Assembly: GCA_016214955.1 (NCBI GenBank)
Contig: JACRMN010000030.1
Coordinates: 1-64,000 of the forward strand
Direction of reading: 5' to 3'
From: Deltaproteobacteria bacterium
Lineage (GTDB): Bacteria > Myxococcota > Myxococcia > Myxococcales > Anaeromyxobacteraceae
DNA: 64,000 bases
Shown here: positions 1-10,491 of the stretch, piece by piece
How positions within the stretch are numbered: position 1 is the stretch's first letter
How the letters are laid out: each line of letters begins with the position of its first letter
Translations under genes and position numbers: made by a program
Notes under the pieces: model-generated
Told to the model about the DNA's origin: nothing
Seen by the model: the letters and a program-made list of their open reading frames with translations, nothing else
The model's database searches: none

Positions 1-253
<253 letters not shown>

Positions 254-348
254 CGAGCTTCCGGCGAACGGCGGCGCGGGAAACGGCCATAGGGGGCCGG
301 TTCCGGACGCGCCGCGCAGCGCCGGTCTGACGAAGAAGAAGGTCTTCG

Positions 349-654
<306 letters not shown>

Positions 655-662
655 GGGACGCC

Positions 663-1283
663 ATGGCCAAGTTCGACGTCTACGACCTGGAGAAGAACAA
701 GGTCAGCGAGCTGGAGCTCGCCGACGAGGTCTTCGCCGGTGAGGTGAACGAGCACCTCTTCTACGAGGTGGTCAAGGCGAAGCTCGCCTCCGATCGCTCG
801 GGCACCCACGCGGTCAAGAACCGCTCGCTGGTGTCCGGCGGCGGCAAGAAGCCCTGGCGCCAGAAGCACACCGGCCGGGCCCGCCAGGGCTCGACCCGCG
901 CCTCCCACTGGGTGGGCGGCGGCAAGGCGATGGGCCCCAAGCCCCGTGACTACTCCTACGACGTGCCCAAGAAGGTCCGGAAGGCCGCGCTCCGCTCGGC
1001 GCTGGCCCTCAAGGGCAAGGAGCAGAAGCTCCTCATCGTCTCCGAGTGGAAGCCGCAGGGCCCGAAGACCGGCGCCGCCGCCAAGGTGCTACAGAAGCTG
1101 GGCGTGAAGAAGGCCCTGGTGGTGGACGACGGCGCCAACCTGGCGCTGCAGAAGTCGATCCGCAACCTGGCCGGCGCCGACTTCCTCGCCGCCGAGGGGC
1201 TCAACGTCTACGACATCCTCAAGCACGAGGCGCTGGTGCTCACCGCCGCCTCGGCCAAGAAGCTGGAGGCGAGCCTGTCATGA
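663..1283 (+). CDS. rplD: 50S ribosomal protein L4
   Basis: L4 is an assembly protein of the large subunit that lines the exit tunnel, and in some bacteria it autoregulates the S10 operon. The 206-residue product has the conserved loop [25 protein letters not shown] (residues about 62-86) and a normal C-terminal half. The ATG at 663 follows an AGGGGA ribosome-binding site that overlaps the rpsJ stop. The end overlaps rplW in an ATGA, which indicates translational coupling. Confidence 0.98.
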   Translation: MAKFDVYDLEKNKVSELELADEVFAGEVNEHLFYEVVKAKLASDRSGTHAVKNRSLVSGGGKKPWRQKHTGRARQGSTRASHWVGGGKAMGPKPRDYSYDVPKKVRKAALRSALALKGKEQKLLIVSEWKPQGPKTGAAAKVLQKLGVKKALVVDDGANLALQKSIRNLAGADFLAAEGLNVYDILKHEALVLTAASAKKLEASLS

Positions 1284-1570
1284 TGCTCTCGGAACAGGAC
1301 ATCGTGAAGCGCCCGCTGGTCACCGAGAAGGGCGAGCGCGGCCGGGCCACGGCCCAGCAGTACGCCTTCGAGGTGCACCGGGAGGCCACCAAGATCCAGG
1401 TGAAGGGCGCGGTCGAGAAGCTCTTCGGCGTCCACGTCCTGGCGGTGCGGACCTCGATCCAGCGGGGCAAGGTGAAGCGGGTCGGCCGGGGCATGGGCCA
1501 GCGGCCGAACTGGAAGAAGGCCATCGTCACCCTGAAGCAGGGCGAGACCATCCCCCTCTTCGAGGGCTAA
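1280..1570 (+). CDS. rplW: 50S ribosomal protein L23
   Basis: L23 sits at the tunnel exit and is the docking point for trigger factor and SRP. The 96-residue product begins [17 protein letters not shown] and contains the family segments [22 protein letters not shown] and [22 protein letters not shown]. The start at 1280 overlaps the rplD stop by four bases; the next codon, also ATG (1283), is an equally possible start. The length is typical. Confidence 0.96.
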   Translation: MMLSEQDIVKRPLVTEKGERGRATAQQYAFEVHREATKIQVKGAVEKLFGVHVLAVRTSIQRGKVKRVGRGMGQRPNWKKAIVTLKQGETIPLFEG

Positions 1571-1586
1571 GGGACGGGGTAGAGCC

Positions 1587-2435
1587 ATGGGCGTCAAGAC
1601 CTACAAGCCGACCAGCGCGGGCCGCCGCCTGATGCAGGTCTCGGACTTCTCCGAGATCACCAAGCGGAAGCCCGAGAAGAACCTGACCGTGGCGATGCGC
1701 AAGTCGGGCGGGCGCAACTCGCACGGCCACATCACCACCCGCCACATCGGCGGCGGGCACAAGCGGCGCTACCGCGTCATCGACTGGCGGCGCGACAAGG
1801 ACGGCGTGCCGGCCAAGGTCGCGGCCATCGAGTACGACCCGAACCGCACCGCGCGCATCGCGCTGCTGCACTACAAGGACGGCGAGAAGCGCTACATCCT
1901 CGCCCCCATCGGCGTGGCGGTGGGCGACGTGCTGCTCTCGGGCGACGCCGTCGACATCCGCCCCGGCAACTGCCTGCCCATCCGCGCCATCCCGGAGGGC
2001 ACGGTGCTCCACAACGTGGAGGCGCAGCCCGGCTCCGGCGGCCAGATGATCCGCTCCGCCGGCTCCTTCGGCCAGCTCATGGCCAAGGAGGGCGCCTACG
2101 CCCAGATCCGCATGCCCTCCGGCGAGGTCCGCCAGGTGCTGCAGGACTGCCGCGCCGTCATCGGGCAGCTCTCCAACATCGAGTCCAACGCCATCCGGGT
2201 CGGCAAGGCCGGGAAGTCGCGCTGGCTGGGCATCCGGCCCACCGTCCGCGGCCTGGCGATGAACCCGGTGGATCACCCGCACGGCGGCGGCGAGGGCAAG
2301 TCGGGTCAGGGCAACCCGCACCCGGTCTCGCCCTGGGGCCAGAAGACCAAGGGCCTCAAGACCCGCAACAACCGCCGCACCGACAAGCTCATCGTCAGCC
2401 GCCGCAAGCCCGGCGTGCGCAACCGGCCGCACTAG
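1587..2435 (+). CDS. rplB: 50S ribosomal protein L2
   Basis: L2 is a universal protein close to the peptidyl-transferase centre. The 282-residue product carries the conserved [21 protein letters not shown] segment (split across residues about 40-60) and the C-terminal [16 protein letters not shown] motif with the functionally important histidine. Length and termini are normal. It starts at an ATG 16 bases after rplW and is part of the S10 operon. Confidence 0.98.
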   Translation: MGVKTYKPTSAGRRLMQVSDFSEITKRKPEKNLTVAMRKSGGRNSHGHITTRHIGGGHKRRYRVIDWRRDKDGVPAKVAAIEYDPNRTARIALLHYKDGEKRYILAPIGVAVGDVLLSGDAVDIRPGNCLPIRAIPEGTVLHNVEAQPGSGGQMIRSAGSFGQLMAKEGAYAQIRMPSGEVRQVLQDCRAVIGQLSNIESNAIRVGKAGKSRWLGIRPTVRGLAMNPVDHPHGGGEGKSGQGNPHPVSPWGQKTKGLKTRNNRRTDKLIVSRRKPGVRNRPH

Positions 2436-2453
2436 CGGGCGAGGACAGAACCC

Positions 2454-2762
2454 ATGGCGCGTTCGATCAAGAAGGGCCCCTTCGCCGACAAGCACCTCAC
2501 CAAGAAGGTGGAGGAGGCGAACAAGGGGAACAAGAAGTCGGTCATCAAGACCTGGTCGCGGCGGAGCACGGTGCTGCCGGACTTCGTGGGCCACACCTTC
2601 GCGGTCCACAACGGGCGGAAGTTCATCCCGGTCTTCGTCACCGAGAACATGGTGGGCCACAAGCTGGGCGAGTTCGCCCCGACCCGAACCTTCCACGGCC
2701 ACTCGGCCGAGAAGAAGGTGGCGGCGGCGACCTCCGCCCCGGCCGCGGCCCCGAAGAAGTAA
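2454..2762 (+). CDS. rpsS: 30S ribosomal protein S19
   Basis: S19 is a small-subunit head protein that contacts S13 and the A-site region. The 102-residue product starts [15 protein letters not shown] and contains [19 protein letters not shown] and [13 protein letters not shown]. The core ends near residue 88 and is followed by a short Ala/Pro/Lys tail ([10 protein letters not shown]). Such Ala/Lys/Pro tails recur on several ribosomal proteins in this window. Confidence 0.97.
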   Translation: MARSIKKGPFADKHLTKKVEEANKGNKKSVIKTWSRRSTVLPDFVGHTFAVHNGRKFIPVFVTENMVGHKLGEFAPTRTFHGHSAEKKVAAATSAPAAAPKK

Positions 2763-2777
2763 GGAGCGCGAGAGACC

Positions 2778-3224
2778 ATGGCCGAGACCAAGAAGAAGGC
2801 CGCCAAGAAGGCCGAGGCTGCGGAGGCGCCGGCCGCCGCGCCCAAGAAGCCTGCCAAGGCCAAGAAGGCCGTCGCCCTGGCCGGGCCGCACGCCCGGCTC
2901 CAGTTCCTGCGCATGGCGCCCCGCAAGGTCCGGCTCGTCGCCGACCACCTCCGCGGGATGCCGGTGGGCCAAGCGCTGGCGCTGCTCAAGTACACGCCCA
3001 ACGCCGCAGCCAAGCCGCTGGCCAAGCTGGTGCGCTCGGCGATCGCCAACGCTGAGCAGAAGGGCGGCCGCGTCGACGTCGACGCGCTGTTCGTGAAGAC
3101 CCTGACCGTGGACGGCGGCCCCAAGATGCGCCGCTTCATGCCGCGGGCCATGGGGCGTGCCTACCGCATCGAGAAGCGGACCAGCCACGTCTACGTCGAG
3201 CTGGGCACCGGAGCCCGCGCCTAG
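2778..3224 (+). CDS. rplV: 50S ribosomal protein L22 with an N-terminal extension
   Basis: L22 reaches into the exit tunnel. The conserved core begins near residue 37 ([22 protein letters not shown]) and ends with the family motif [18 protein letters not shown]. It is preceded by about 35 Lys/Ala/Pro-rich residues absent from the 110-residue E. coli protein. The ATG at 2778 has an AAGGAG upstream, and no internal start is better placed, so the extension is probably real. It lies within the S10 operon. Confidence 0.96.
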   Translation: MAETKKKAAKKAEAAEAPAAAPKKPAKAKKAVALAGPHARLQFLRMAPRKVRLVADHLRGMPVGQALALLKYTPNAAAKPLAKLVRSAIANAEQKGGRVDVDALFVKTLTVDGGPKMRRFMPRAMGRAYRIEKRTSHVYVELGTGARA

Positions 3225-3241
3225 CGCGGAAGGAGAGACAC

Positions 3242-3907
3242 GTGGGTCAGAAAGTCCATCCGATCGGGTTCCGACTGGGCGTCATCCGCTCCTGGGAGTC
3301 GAAGTGGTACGAGGAGAAGAACTACGCCCAGTGGCTCCACGAGGACATCAAGATCCGTGAGTTCGTGAAGGAGAAGCTCGGCCAGGCCGGCATCTCCCGG
3401 ATCGAGATCGAGCGAGCCGCCAACAAGGTCAAGATCAACGTCCACACCGCGCGCCCCGGCATCGTCATCGGCAAGCGCGGCGCCGGGATCGAGACCATCA
3501 AGAAGGACCTCCAGGCCCTCACCGAGAACGAGGTCTACCTGAACGTCGTCGAGGTCCGGAAGGCCGAGACCGACGCCCAGCTGGTCGCGGAGAACGTGGC
3601 CCAGCAGCTGGAGCGCCGCATCGCCTTCCGTCGCGCCATGAAGAAGGCGGTGCAGACCTCGCTGAAGTTCGGCGCCAAGGGCATCCGCATCGCCTGCGCC
3701 GGCCGCCTGGGCGGCGCCGAGATGGCGCGCTACGAGTGGTACCGCGAGGGCCGCGTCCCGCTCCACACCCTGCGGGCCGACATCGACTACGGCTTCGCCG
3801 AGGCCAAGACCACCTACGGCAAGATCGGCGTCAAGGTCTGGATCATGCGCGGCGAGGTGCTTCCGGCCTCGAGCGCGGCACGCCAGGCCAAGAGCGCCCG
3901 CGTCTAG
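3242..3907 (+). CDS. rpsC: 30S ribosomal protein S3
   Basis: S3 is a head protein at the mRNA entry site. The 221-residue product starts at a GTG after AAGGAGAG and begins [18 protein letters not shown]. It contains the KH domain with its GxxG loop ([17 protein letters not shown]) and the C-terminal segment [29 protein letters not shown], quoted here by its two ends only. It ends with a short basic tail. Length is typical. Confidence 0.97.
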   Translation: MGQKVHPIGFRLGVIRSWESKWYEEKNYAQWLHEDIKIREFVKEKLGQAGISRIEIERAANKVKINVHTARPGIVIGKRGAGIETIKKDLQALTENEVYLNVVEVRKAETDAQLVAENVAQQLERRIAFRRAMKKAVQTSLKFGAKGIRIACAGRLGGAEMARYEWYREGRVPLHTLRADIDYGFAEAKTTYGKIGVKVWIMRGEVLPASSAARQAKSARV

Positions 3908-3931
3908 CGCGAAAGGCTCGAGGAGAACGAC

Positions 3932-4348
3932 ATGCTGCAGCCGGCGCGAACGAAGTACCGGAAGATGATGAAGGGCCGCATGCGGGGCAAGGCCTACCGC
4001 GGCTCGGATCTCAACAACGGCGAGTACGGCCTGGCCGCCACCGAGTGCGGCTGGCTCACCAGCCGGCAGATCGAGGCGGCCCGCGTGGCCATCACCCGCT
4101 TCGTCAAGCGGGGCGGGAAGCTCTGGATCCGGGTCTTCCCCGACAAGCCCATCACCAAGAAGGCCGCCGAGACCCGCATGGGCACCGGCAAGGGCAACGT
4201 CGAGTACTACGTGGCGGTCGTGAAGCCGGGGCGGGTGCTGTACGAGATGTCGGGCGTCGACGACGCCACCGCCAAGAAGGCCTTCACCCTGGCCATGCAC
4301 AAGCTCCCCGTCGCCACGCGCATGGTGAAGCGCGGCGCGACCCTGTAG
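3932..4348 (+). CDS. rplP: 50S ribosomal protein L16
   Basis: L16 helps place tRNA in the A site of the large subunit. The 138-residue product begins [17 protein letters not shown] and contains the conserved RRQIEAAR-like segment ([14 protein letters not shown]), [10 protein letters not shown] and [20 protein letters not shown]. Size is standard. The ATG follows GAGGAGAAC at good spacing, within the S10 operon between rpsC and rpmC. Confidence 0.97.
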   Translation: MLQPARTKYRKMMKGRMRGKAYRGSDLNNGEYGLAATECGWLTSRQIEAARVAITRFVKRGGKLWIRVFPDKPITKKAAETRMGTGKGNVEYYVAVVKPGRVLYEMSGVDDATAKKAFTLAMHKLPVATRMVKRGATL

Positions 4349-4357
4349 AGGACCGCC

Positions 4358-4600
4358 ATGGCCACTGCCAACGAGCTGAGAGAGCTGACGCCCGCGGAGC
4401 TGGACGGACGCGTGCAGGAGCTCCGCCGCCAGATGTTCGACATGCGCAACAAGCACAGCACCGGGGTCCTCGACTCCACCGCCGAGATGGTCAAGGCCCG
4501 CCGCGACGTGGCGCGCTGCCTGACGGTGAAGCGCGAGAAGGAGCAGGGCCTGACGCGCAAGGCGAAGGTCGCCCCCCAGAAGAAGGCCAAGAAGGAGTAG
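4358..4600 (+). CDS. rpmC: 50S ribosomal protein L29
   Basis: L29 is a small helical protein near the tunnel exit. The 80-residue product has the family sequence [20 protein letters not shown] and [19 protein letters not shown]. The core ends near residue 62 and is followed by a Lys/Ala-rich tail of about 15 residues. It lies 9 bases after rplP and 6 bases before rpsQ. Confidence 0.95.
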   Translation: MATANELRELTPAELDGRVQELRRQMFDMRNKHSTGVLDSTAEMVKARRDVARCLTVKREKEQGLTRKAKVAPQKKAKKE

Positions 4601-4606
4601 GACGCC

Positions 4607-4867
4607 ATGGAGCGCGGAAACCGCAAGAGCCGCATCGGCGTGGTGGTCTCGAACAAGATGGCCAAGACCGTGGTCGTCCGCGTCGAGCGCCGGGTGGCCG
4701 ATTCCAAGTACGGCAAGATCGTCACCAGGGCCGCCAAGTTCAAGGCGCACGACGAGAAGCAGGAGTGCGGCATCGGCGACCGGGTTCGGATCGTCGAGAC
4801 CCGCCCGCTCTCCAAGGACAAGCGCTGGCGGGTGGTGGAGACGCTCGAGAAGGCAGCGGAGGTCTAG
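4607..4867 (+). CDS. rpsQ: 30S ribosomal protein S17
   Basis: S17 is a primary 16S rRNA-binding protein with an OB fold. The 86-residue product begins [22 protein letters not shown] (ends shown only in part here) and contains [17 protein letters not shown], the conserved [20 protein letters not shown] segment and a normal C terminus. It ends 2 bases before the rplN start and is the last gene of the classical S10 operon. Confidence 0.97.
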   Translation: MERGNRKSRIGVVVSNKMAKTVVVRVERRVADSKYGKIVTRAAKFKAHDEKQECGIGDRVRIVETRPLSKDKRWRVVETLEKAAEV

Positions 4868-4869
4868 CC

Positions 4870-5238
4870 ATGATCCAGCAGCAGACCATCCTCGACGTGG
4901 CGGACAACAGCGGCGCCAAGCGCGTCCAGTGCATCAAGGTGCTGGGCGGCAGCCGGCGGCGCTACGCGTCGGTGGGCGACGTCATCGTGGTCTCCGTCAA
5001 GGAGGCCATTCCCCAGGCCAAGGTGAAGAAGGGCGAGGTGGCGCGCGCCGTCATCGTCCGCACCTCCCGCGAGGTGAAGCGGCCCGACGGCAGCTACATC
5101 CGCTTCGACGGCAACTCCGCCGTCCTCATCAACAAGGATCTGGAGCCCATCGGCACCCGCATCTTCGGGCCGGTGGCCCGCGAGCTGCGCGCGCGGAAGT
5201 TCATGAAGATCATCTCGCTCGCGCCCGAGGTTCTCTAA
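4870..5238 (+). CDS. rplN: 50S ribosomal protein L14
   Basis: L14 lies at the subunit interface and is the binding site for the silencing factor RsfS. The 122-residue product begins [18 protein letters not shown] and contains [30 protein letters not shown] and [13 protein letters not shown]. The ATG at 4870 gives exactly the universal length of 122. It opens the spc part of the cluster and is 3 bases from rplX. Confidence 0.98.
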   Translation: MIQQQTILDVADNSGAKRVQCIKVLGGSRRRYASVGDVIVVSVKEAIPQAKVKKGEVARAVIVRTSREVKRPDGSYIRFDGNSAVLINKDLEPIGTRIFGPVARELRARKFMKIISLAPEVL

Positions 5239-5241
5239 GCC

Positions 5242-5565
5242 ATGGACATCCACAAGAACGACACCGTCCAGGTGCTGGCCGGCAAGGAGAAGGGCAAGAC
5301 CGGCAAGGTGCTGGCGGTCCTCAAGGCCTCGAACCGGGTCCGCGTCGAGAAGCTCATGACGGTGAAGCGCCACCTGAAGAAGGGGCGCAGCGCCGCCAAC
5401 GCCGAGGGCGGGATCGTCGAGAAGGCCGGCACCATCCACGCCTCCAACGTGATGGTGGTGTGCCCCAAGTGCCAGAAGCCCACCCGCGTGAAGCACGTGG
5501 CCGCCGACAAGAAGGCCGGGCGGCTGGTCCGGGCCTGCAAGCAGTGCGGGGCGGCCTGGGAGTAG
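5242..5565 (+). CDS. rplX: 50S ribosomal protein L24, zinc-ribbon form
   Basis: L24 starts large-subunit assembly. The N-terminal KOW motif is clear ([18 protein letters not shown]). The C-terminal part has two cysteine pairs, CPKC near residue 74 and CKQC near residue 100, which probably bind zinc, as in many but not all L24 proteins. The 107-residue length is normal for this form. It starts at an ATG 3 bases after rplN. Confidence 0.97.
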   Translation: MDIHKNDTVQVLAGKEKGKTGKVLAVLKASNRVRVEKLMTVKRHLKKGRSAANAEGGIVEKAGTIHASNVMVVCPKCQKPTRVKHVAADKKAGRLVRACKQCGAAWE

Positions 5566-5626
5566 GGAAGAAGCTCAACCGCATCGCCCCGCACCAGACG
5601 AAGCGGGACGAAGGCAAGGAGAAGCG

Positions 5627-6169
5627 ATGGCAGCACGACTGAAGACGCGCTACGAGGCCGAGATCCGGCCGGCTCTGATGAAGGAGTTCGGCTACACCAA
5701 CCCCATGCAGGCACCCCGCATCGAGAAGATCGTGGTGAACATGGGGCTCGGCGAGGCCATCAACAACGGCAAGATCATCGATGCCTCGGTGGAGCAACTT
5801 GCGTCCATCACCGGTCAGAAGCCGGTGGTGACCAAGTCCCGCAAGTCGATCGCCAACTTCAAGCTGCGCCAGGGCCAGTCCATCGGCGCCATGGTGACGC
5901 TGCGGGGTGACCGGGCCTACGAGTTCCTCGATCGCCTGGTGTCCATCGCACTGCCGCGCGTCCGCGACTTCAAGGGCGTCTCGCCCAAGGCATTCGACGG
6001 GAAGGGCAACTACACGCTCGGCGTACGCGAGCAGATCATCTTCCCGGAGATCAATTACGACAAGGTCGAGAAGATCAAAGGGATGAACATCACGGTGGTC
6101 ACGACCGCCCGGAACGACGAGGAGGGGCGGGCGCTGCTCCGCTTCCTCGGCATGCCGTTCCGCCAGTAA
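5627..6169 (+). CDS. rplE: 50S ribosomal protein L5
   Basis: L5 binds 5S rRNA and forms an inter-subunit bridge with S13. The 180-residue product has [16 protein letters not shown], the conserved [22 protein letters not shown] region and the C-terminal [14 protein letters not shown] motif. The ATG follows AAGGAGAAG. A 61-base gap separates it from rplX; no separate function was seen in the gap. Confidence 0.98.
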   Translation: MAARLKTRYEAEIRPALMKEFGYTNPMQAPRIEKIVVNMGLGEAINNGKIIDASVEQLASITGQKPVVTKSRKSIANFKLRQGQSIGAMVTLRGDRAYEFLDRLVSIALPRVRDFKGVSPKAFDGKGNYTLGVREQIIFPEINYDKVEKIKGMNITVVTTARNDEEGRALLRFLGMPFRQ

Positions 6170-6187
6170 GGTCCGCGAGGAGAACCC

Positions 6188-6373
6188 ATGGCGAAGCTGT
6201 CCAAGATCGCGCAGGCCAAGCGCAAGCCGAAGTTCAAGGTCCGGGCCTACAACCGCTGCCCCATCTGCGGCCGGCCCCGTGCCTTCCTGAGGAAGTTCAA
6301 GATGTGCCGGCTCTGCTTCCGCAAGCGGGCGCTCCAGGGCGAAGTGACTGGCGTCATCAAGTCGAGCTGGTAG
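6188..6373 (+). CDS. rpsN: 30S ribosomal protein S14, zinc-binding type
   Basis: This is the short S14 type (61 residues), with four zinc ligands in CPIC (residues about 24-27) and CRLC (residues about 39-42), and the family signature [23 protein letters not shown] given here by its cysteines. It assembles into the 30S head. The ATG follows a GAGGAGAAC ribosome-binding site. The zinc-free long form is not seen in the window. Confidence 0.97.
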   Translation: MAKLSKIAQAKRKPKFKVRAYNRCPICGRPRAFLRKFKMCRLCFRKRALQGEVTGVIKSSW

Positions 6374-6387
6374 GGAGAGAGAGCGAC

Positions 6388-6786
6388 ATGAGCTTCACCG
6401 ATCCGATCGGCGACATGCTGACGCGCATCCGCAACGCGTCCAACGCCCGCCACGAGAAGGTGGTGATCCCCGCCTCGCGCCTCAAGGTCCGTATTGCCGA
6501 GGTGCTGAAGGAGGAGGGGTTCATCAAGGACTTCGTCCGGCACGAAGATGGCCCGCAGGGGGCCATCACCGTCCTGCTGAAGTACGCGCAGGACCGCTCG
6601 CCGGTCATCACCGACATCAAGCGGGTGTCGAAGCCGGGGCTGCGGCGCTACGTGCCGACCGACTCGATCCCCCGCGTCCTGAATGGCATGGGCATCGCCA
6701 TCCTCTCGACCTCGAAGGGCGTCCTGGTCGATCGGGAGGCCCGCAAGCAGAAGGTGGGCGGCGAGCTCATCTGCACCGTCTGGTAG
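6388..6786 (+). CDS. rpsH: 30S ribosomal protein S8
   Basis: S8 is a primary 16S rRNA-binding protein and the known translational repressor of the spc operon in E. coli. The 132-residue product begins [17 protein letters not shown] and ends with the conserved [19 protein letters not shown] and GGELICTVW. The ATG at 6388 was chosen because it gives the usual length and N terminus; GAGAGAG lies upstream. The longer frame upstream is a shadow. Confidence 0.97.
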   Translation: MSFTDPIGDMLTRIRNASNARHEKVVIPASRLKVRIAEVLKEEGFIKDFVRHEDGPQGAITVLLKYAQDRSPVITDIKRVSKPGLRRYVPTDSIPRVLNGMGIAILSTSKGVLVDREARKQKVGGELICTVW

Positions 6787-6794
6787 GAGACGCC

Positions 6795-7337
6795 ATGTCC
6801 CGAGTCGGAAAGCTTCCGGTCAAGATCCCGGAGAAGGTCAAGGTCGCCATCGACGGCACCACCGTGAAGGTGGAGGGGCCGAAGGGCAAGATGGCCTTCG
6901 CCTACAACCCGGTGGTCAAGGTGGTCGTCGACAAGGGCCAGGTACAGGTGACCCGGCCCGACGAGACCCGCCTGGCCAAGGGCCTGCACGGCCTGACCCG
7001 CACCCTGGTGAAGAACGCCGTCGAGGGCGTGACCAAGGGGTATGAGCGCACGCTGGAGATCAGCGGCGTGGGCTTCAAGGCCGAGCTCAAGGGCAAGGAT
7101 CTGCACTTCGCCCTGGGCTTCTCGCACCCGGTGGTCTTCAAGCTCCCCGAGGGCATCACCGCCGAGGTCGACCCCAAGCAGACGCGCATCACCGTGCGCG
7201 GCGTCGACAAGCACCTGCTGGGCCTGACCGCCGCCAAGATCCGCGGGCTGCGCCTGCCCGAGCCGTACAAGGGCAAGGGCATCAAGTACGCCGAAGAGAC
7301 CATCCGCCGCAAGGAAGGCAAGACCGGCGCGGCCTAG
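6795..7337 (+). CDS. rplF: 50S ribosomal protein L6
   Basis: L6 is a two-domain protein near the factor-binding site. The 180-residue product begins [17 protein letters not shown] and carries the conserved C-terminal [28 protein letters not shown] region (named by its ends). Length is standard. It starts 8 bases after rpsH, behind TAGGAGACG. Confidence 0.98.
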   Translation: MSRVGKLPVKIPEKVKVAIDGTTVKVEGPKGKMAFAYNPVVKVVVDKGQVQVTRPDETRLAKGLHGLTRTLVKNAVEGVTKGYERTLEISGVGFKAELKGKDLHFALGFSHPVVFKLPEGITAEVDPKQTRITVRGVDKHLLGLTAAKIRGLRLPEPYKGKGIKYAEETIRRKEGKTGAA

Positions 7338-7391
7338 CGGCCGACCGGCTCATGCGCCGGCTGGGCACGCGCCGGCGCAAGGAGAGAGCAC

Positions 7392-7751
7392 ATGGCGAAG
7401 CACGTCACACCGAGAGAGAAGCGCAAGGCCCGCATCCGCAAGAAGGTCTCCGGCACCACGGAGCGCCCGCGCCTCAGCGTCTACAGGAGCCTCAACCACA
7501 TCTACGCCCAGGTGGTGGACGACACCACCGGCCGCACCCTGGCGGCGGCCAGCACCGTCGGCAAGACGCTGCGGGCCGAGACCAAGGAAGACGGCAAGAC
7601 CGACGCCGCCAAGAAGGTGGGCACCGCGGTGGCCAAGGCGGCCCTGGAGAAGGGCGTCCAGCAGGTGGTCTTCGATCGCAACGGTTTCGACTATCACGGC
7701 CGGATCGCGGCCGTGGCGCAGGCGGCCCGCGAGGCCGGCCTGAAGTTCTAG
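7392..7751 (+). CDS. rplR: 50S ribosomal protein L18
   Basis: L18 carries 5S rRNA into the large subunit. The 119-residue product contains [20 protein letters not shown] and the C-terminal [24 protein letters not shown]. The ATG follows AAGGAGAGA. The 54-base gap after rplF has no recognisable signal. Confidence 0.97.
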   Translation: MAKHVTPREKRKARIRKKVSGTTERPRLSVYRSLNHIYAQVVDDTTGRTLAAASTVGKTLRAETKEDGKTDAAKKVGTAVAKAALEKGVQQVVFDRNGFDYHGRIAAVAQAAREAGLKF

Positions 7752-7760
7752 GGGAACGTG

Positions 7761-8264
7761 ATGGCTCAACCGATCAACGCGAACGAGCTCGAGCTCCAGG
7801 ACCGCGTCGTCCACATCAACCGCGTCGCCAAGGTGGTCAAGGGCGGCCGGCGCTTCAGCTTCTCGGCGCTGGTGGTGGTGGGTGACGGCCAGGGCCACGT
7901 GGGCGTGGGCCTGGGCAAGGCCAACGAGGTCCCCGAGGCCATCCGCAAGGGTGGCGAGCAGGCCAAGAAGCACCTCTTCAAGGTGCCGCTGGCCGGCACC
8001 ACCATCCCGCACGAGGTGATCGGCCACTTCGGCGCCGGGCAGGTGCTGCTCAAGCCGGCGGGCGAGGGCACCGGCGTCATCGCCGGCGGCGCCGTCCGCG
8101 CGGTGCTGGAGTCGGCCGGGATCCGCAACGTGCTCACCAAGAGCCAGGGCTCCCGCAACCCCCACAACGTCCTCAAGGCCACCGTCGACGGGCTGAAGCG
8201 GCTGCGCAACCCCGAGGACGTGGCGCGGGTCCGCGGCAAGCAGGCCGAAGAGATCCGGAGCTAG
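7761..8264 (+). CDS. rpsE: 30S ribosomal protein S5
   Basis: S5 is a small-subunit body protein involved in decoding fidelity and mRNA unwinding. The product has [39 protein letters not shown] and [22 protein letters not shown] at 7758 directly precedes the ATG at 7761; I chose the ATG because AGGGGA then sits 5 rather than 2 bases away. The resulting 167-residue length is normal. Confidence 0.97.
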   Translation: MAQPINANELELQDRVVHINRVAKVVKGGRRFSFSALVVVGDGQGHVGVGLGKANEVPEAIRKGGEQAKKHLFKVPLAGTTIPHEVIGHFGAGQVLLKPAGEGTGVIAGGAVRAVLESAGIRNVLTKSQGSRNPHNVLKATVDGLKRLRNPEDVARVRGKQAEEIRS

Positions 8265-8273
8265 GAGCGAGAC

Positions 8274-8504
8274 ATGGCTGCCATCAAGGTCAAGCTGGTC
8301 CGGGGCCTGGCGGGCTGTCCCGCCTCGCACCGGGTGACGGTCCAGGGCATGGGCCTGAAGAAGACCAACTCGGTGAAGCTGCTTCCCGACACCCCGGCCA
8401 CCATGGGGATGGTCGAGAAGGTCGGCTACCTGATCGAGTGGGAGCGGGTCGATGCTCCCGCGCCCCAGGGCCGGGCCGCCCGCAAGAAGGCCGCCGCCAA
8501 GTAG
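8274..8504 (+). CDS. rpmD: 50S ribosomal protein L30
   Basis: L30 is a small large-subunit protein. The core (residues 3-60) has [19 protein letters not shown] and [21 protein letters not shown]. It is followed by a tail of about 15 Ala/Arg/Lys-rich residues, one of several such tails in this cluster. It lies 9 bases after rpsE, the typical order. Confidence 0.96.
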   Translation: MAAIKVKLVRGLAGCPASHRVTVQGMGLKKTNSVKLLPDTPATMGMVEKVGYLIEWERVDAPAPQGRAARKKAAAK

Positions 8505-8564
8505 CCACCGCCGGTCCGGCGGGCATGCACCGTCCCCCCGGTCCGGGTTAGAAAGGAATCCACC

Positions 8565-9080
8565 ATGTCTCTCAGCCAGCTCAAGGCGCCCAAGGGCGCC
8601 AACCGCGAGCGCAAGCGCGTCGGCCGTGGCCAGGCCTCCGGCCTCGGCAAGACCGCCGGCCGCGGCGGCAAGGGCCAGAAGGCCCGCAGCGGCAACATGC
8701 ACTTCGAGGGCTTCGAGGGCGGCCAGATGCCGCTCCAGCGCCGCCTGCCCAAGTTCGGCTTCATCAGCTTCTTCCGGCGCGAGCTGGAGGAGGTCCAGGT
8801 GGGTCGGCTCCAGGGCCTGCCGGCCGGGACCGTGGACGCCGCCGCCCTCAAGGCCGCGGGCCTGATCGACGGCACCGGCGACGGCGTGGTGGTGCTGGGG
8901 GCCGGCGAGCTCTCGGCGGCCTACACCGTGGTCGCCGACCGCGTCACCGCCGGGGCCCGCGCCGCCATCGAGAAGGCGGGCGGAAAGGTGGAGATCGTGC
9001 CCCGCAAGCAGACCATGGGCGAGAAGGCCAAGGCGGCGCGTGCCGCAGAGAAGGCCGCCAACCCCAAGAAGAAGAAGTAA
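8565..9080 (+). CDS. rplO: 50S ribosomal protein L15
   Basis: L15 is a late-assembly large-subunit protein. The 171-residue product has the glycine-rich N-terminal part (KRVGRGQASGLGKTAGRGGK) and FEGGQMPLQRRLPKFGF. It ends in a basic Lys/Ala tail (AANPKKKK) that extends beyond the roughly 145-residue E. coli protein. The ATG at 8565 follows AAAGGAATC. The gene precedes secY, as usual. Confidence 0.97.
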   Translation: MSLSQLKAPKGANRERKRVGRGQASGLGKTAGRGGKGQKARSGNMHFEGFEGGQMPLQRRLPKFGFISFFRRELEEVQVGRLQGLPAGTVDAAALKAAGLIDGTGDGVVVLGAGELSAAYTVVADRVTAGARAAIEKAGGKVEIVPRKQTMGEKAKAARAAEKAANPKKKK

Positions 9081-9122
9081 CCGCGCCCCGGCCCGGGGAG
9101 CACCGGCGAGCGAGAGGGAACC

Positions 9123-10460
9123 ATGGTCATCAGCAGCTTCGCCAACATGTTCCGCATCCCCGAGCTGCGCAAGCGGCTCCTGTTCTCGCTCGGCATCCTG
9201 GCGGTCTACCGCCTCGGCATCTTCGTCACCACGCCGGGCGTGGACCGGGTGGCGATGAAGAAGGTGGTGCAGTCCTCCGGCGGCCTGCTGGGCCTCTTCA
9301 ACCTGTTCTCCGGCGGCGCCCTCGAGCAGCTGAGCATCTTCGCGCTCGGGATCATGCCGTACATCTCCGCCTCCATCATCATGCAGCTGCTGACGGTGGT
9401 GGTGCCGGCGCTGGAGAAGATGCAGAAGGAAGGCGAGCTGGGCCGGCGCAAGATCAACCAGTACAGCCGCTACCTGACCATCGTCCTCTCGGTGGTCCAG
9501 GGCTGGAGCATCGCCGCCTACCTGGAGAGCCTGCGGGATCCCAGCGGCCTGGCGGTGGTGCCGACGCCGGGCTGGAGCTTCCGCTTCCTGACCATGGTCT
9601 CGCTGGCCGCCGGCACCGCCTTCATCATGTGGATGGGCGAGCAGATCACCGAGCGCGGCGTCGGCAACGGCATCTCCCTCATCATCTTCGCCGGCATCGT
9701 GGCCCGCGTACCCGACGCCGCCTACCAGACATGGGCCGCCTTCCGCACCGGTGCCAACCTCGACGAGTTCAAGGTCATCCTGCTGGTGGCGGTGATGCTG
9801 GGCGTGGTGGCGGCCATCGTCTTCTTCGAGCGCGGCCAGCGCCGCATCCCGGTGCAGTACGCCAAGCGGGTGGTGGGCCGGAAGCTGTACGGCGGCCAGA
9901 GCACCCACCTGCCGCTCAAGGTCAACACCGCCGGCGTGATCCCGCCCATCTTCGCCAGCTCGATCCTGCTCTTCCCGGCGACGCTGGCCTCGTGGTTCCC
10001 GGTGCTGCAGCGGCTCTCGGATCAGCTCCAAGCCGGGTCCTGGATCTACAACGTCTTCTACGTGCTGCTCATCATCTTCTTCGCCTACTTCTACACCGCG
10101 GTGACCTTCAACCCGGTGGACGTGGCCGACAACCTCAAGAAGTACGGCGGCTACATCCCCGGCATCCGCCCGGGCAAGACCACGGCCGACTACATCGACC
10201 ACGTGCTCTCACGGGTCACCTTCGGCGGCGCGGTCTACATCTCCGCGGTCTGCGTGCTCCCGACGCTGCTCATCACCGAGTTCGGCGTGCCCTTCTACTT
10301 CGGCGGCACGGCCCTCCTCATCGTGGTGGGCGTGGCGCTCGACACCGTGCAGCAGATCGAGGGCCACCTCATCACCCGCCACTACGAGGGCTTCACCGGG
10401 CCTCGCGGGCCGCGCATCCGCGGCCGCCGCCTCGAGACCGGCTCGCCCGTCAACGCCTGA
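9123..10460 (+). CDS. secY: Protein translocase subunit SecY
   Basis: SecY is the channel of the Sec translocon in the inner membrane. The 445-residue product shows about ten hydrophobic segments and the family motifs [38 protein letters not shown] and the loop [23 protein letters not shown] (named by its ends), and ends with a basic cytoplasmic tail. It starts at an ATG after GAGGGAACC and closes the spc cluster before adk. Confidence 0.98.
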   Translation: MVISSFANMFRIPELRKRLLFSLGILAVYRLGIFVTTPGVDRVAMKKVVQSSGGLLGLFNLFSGGALEQLSIFALGIMPYISASIIMQLLTVVVPALEKMQKEGELGRRKINQYSRYLTIVLSVVQGWSIAAYLESLRDPSGLAVVPTPGWSFRFLTMVSLAAGTAFIMWMGEQITERGVGNGISLIIFAGIVARVPDAAYQTWAAFRTGANLDEFKVILLVAVMLGVVAAIVFFERGQRRIPVQYAKRVVGRKLYGGQSTHLPLKVNTAGVIPPIFASSILLFPATLASWFPVLQRLSDQLQAGSWIYNVFYVLLIIFFAYFYTAVTFNPVDVADNLKKYGGYIPGIRPGKTTADYIDHVLSRVTFGGAVYISAVCVLPTLLITEFGVPFYFGGTALLIVVGVALDTVQQIEGHLITRHYEGFTGPRGPRIRGRRLETGSPVNA

Positions 10461-10491
10461 CCGCCCGGCGGCCAGGGAGGGGAGGACACAC

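Noticed and set aside
7758-7763. GTG at 7758 as the rpsE start
   Set aside because: It is only 2 bases from the AGGGGA site. The ATG at 7761 has a normal spacing and yields the expected N terminus.
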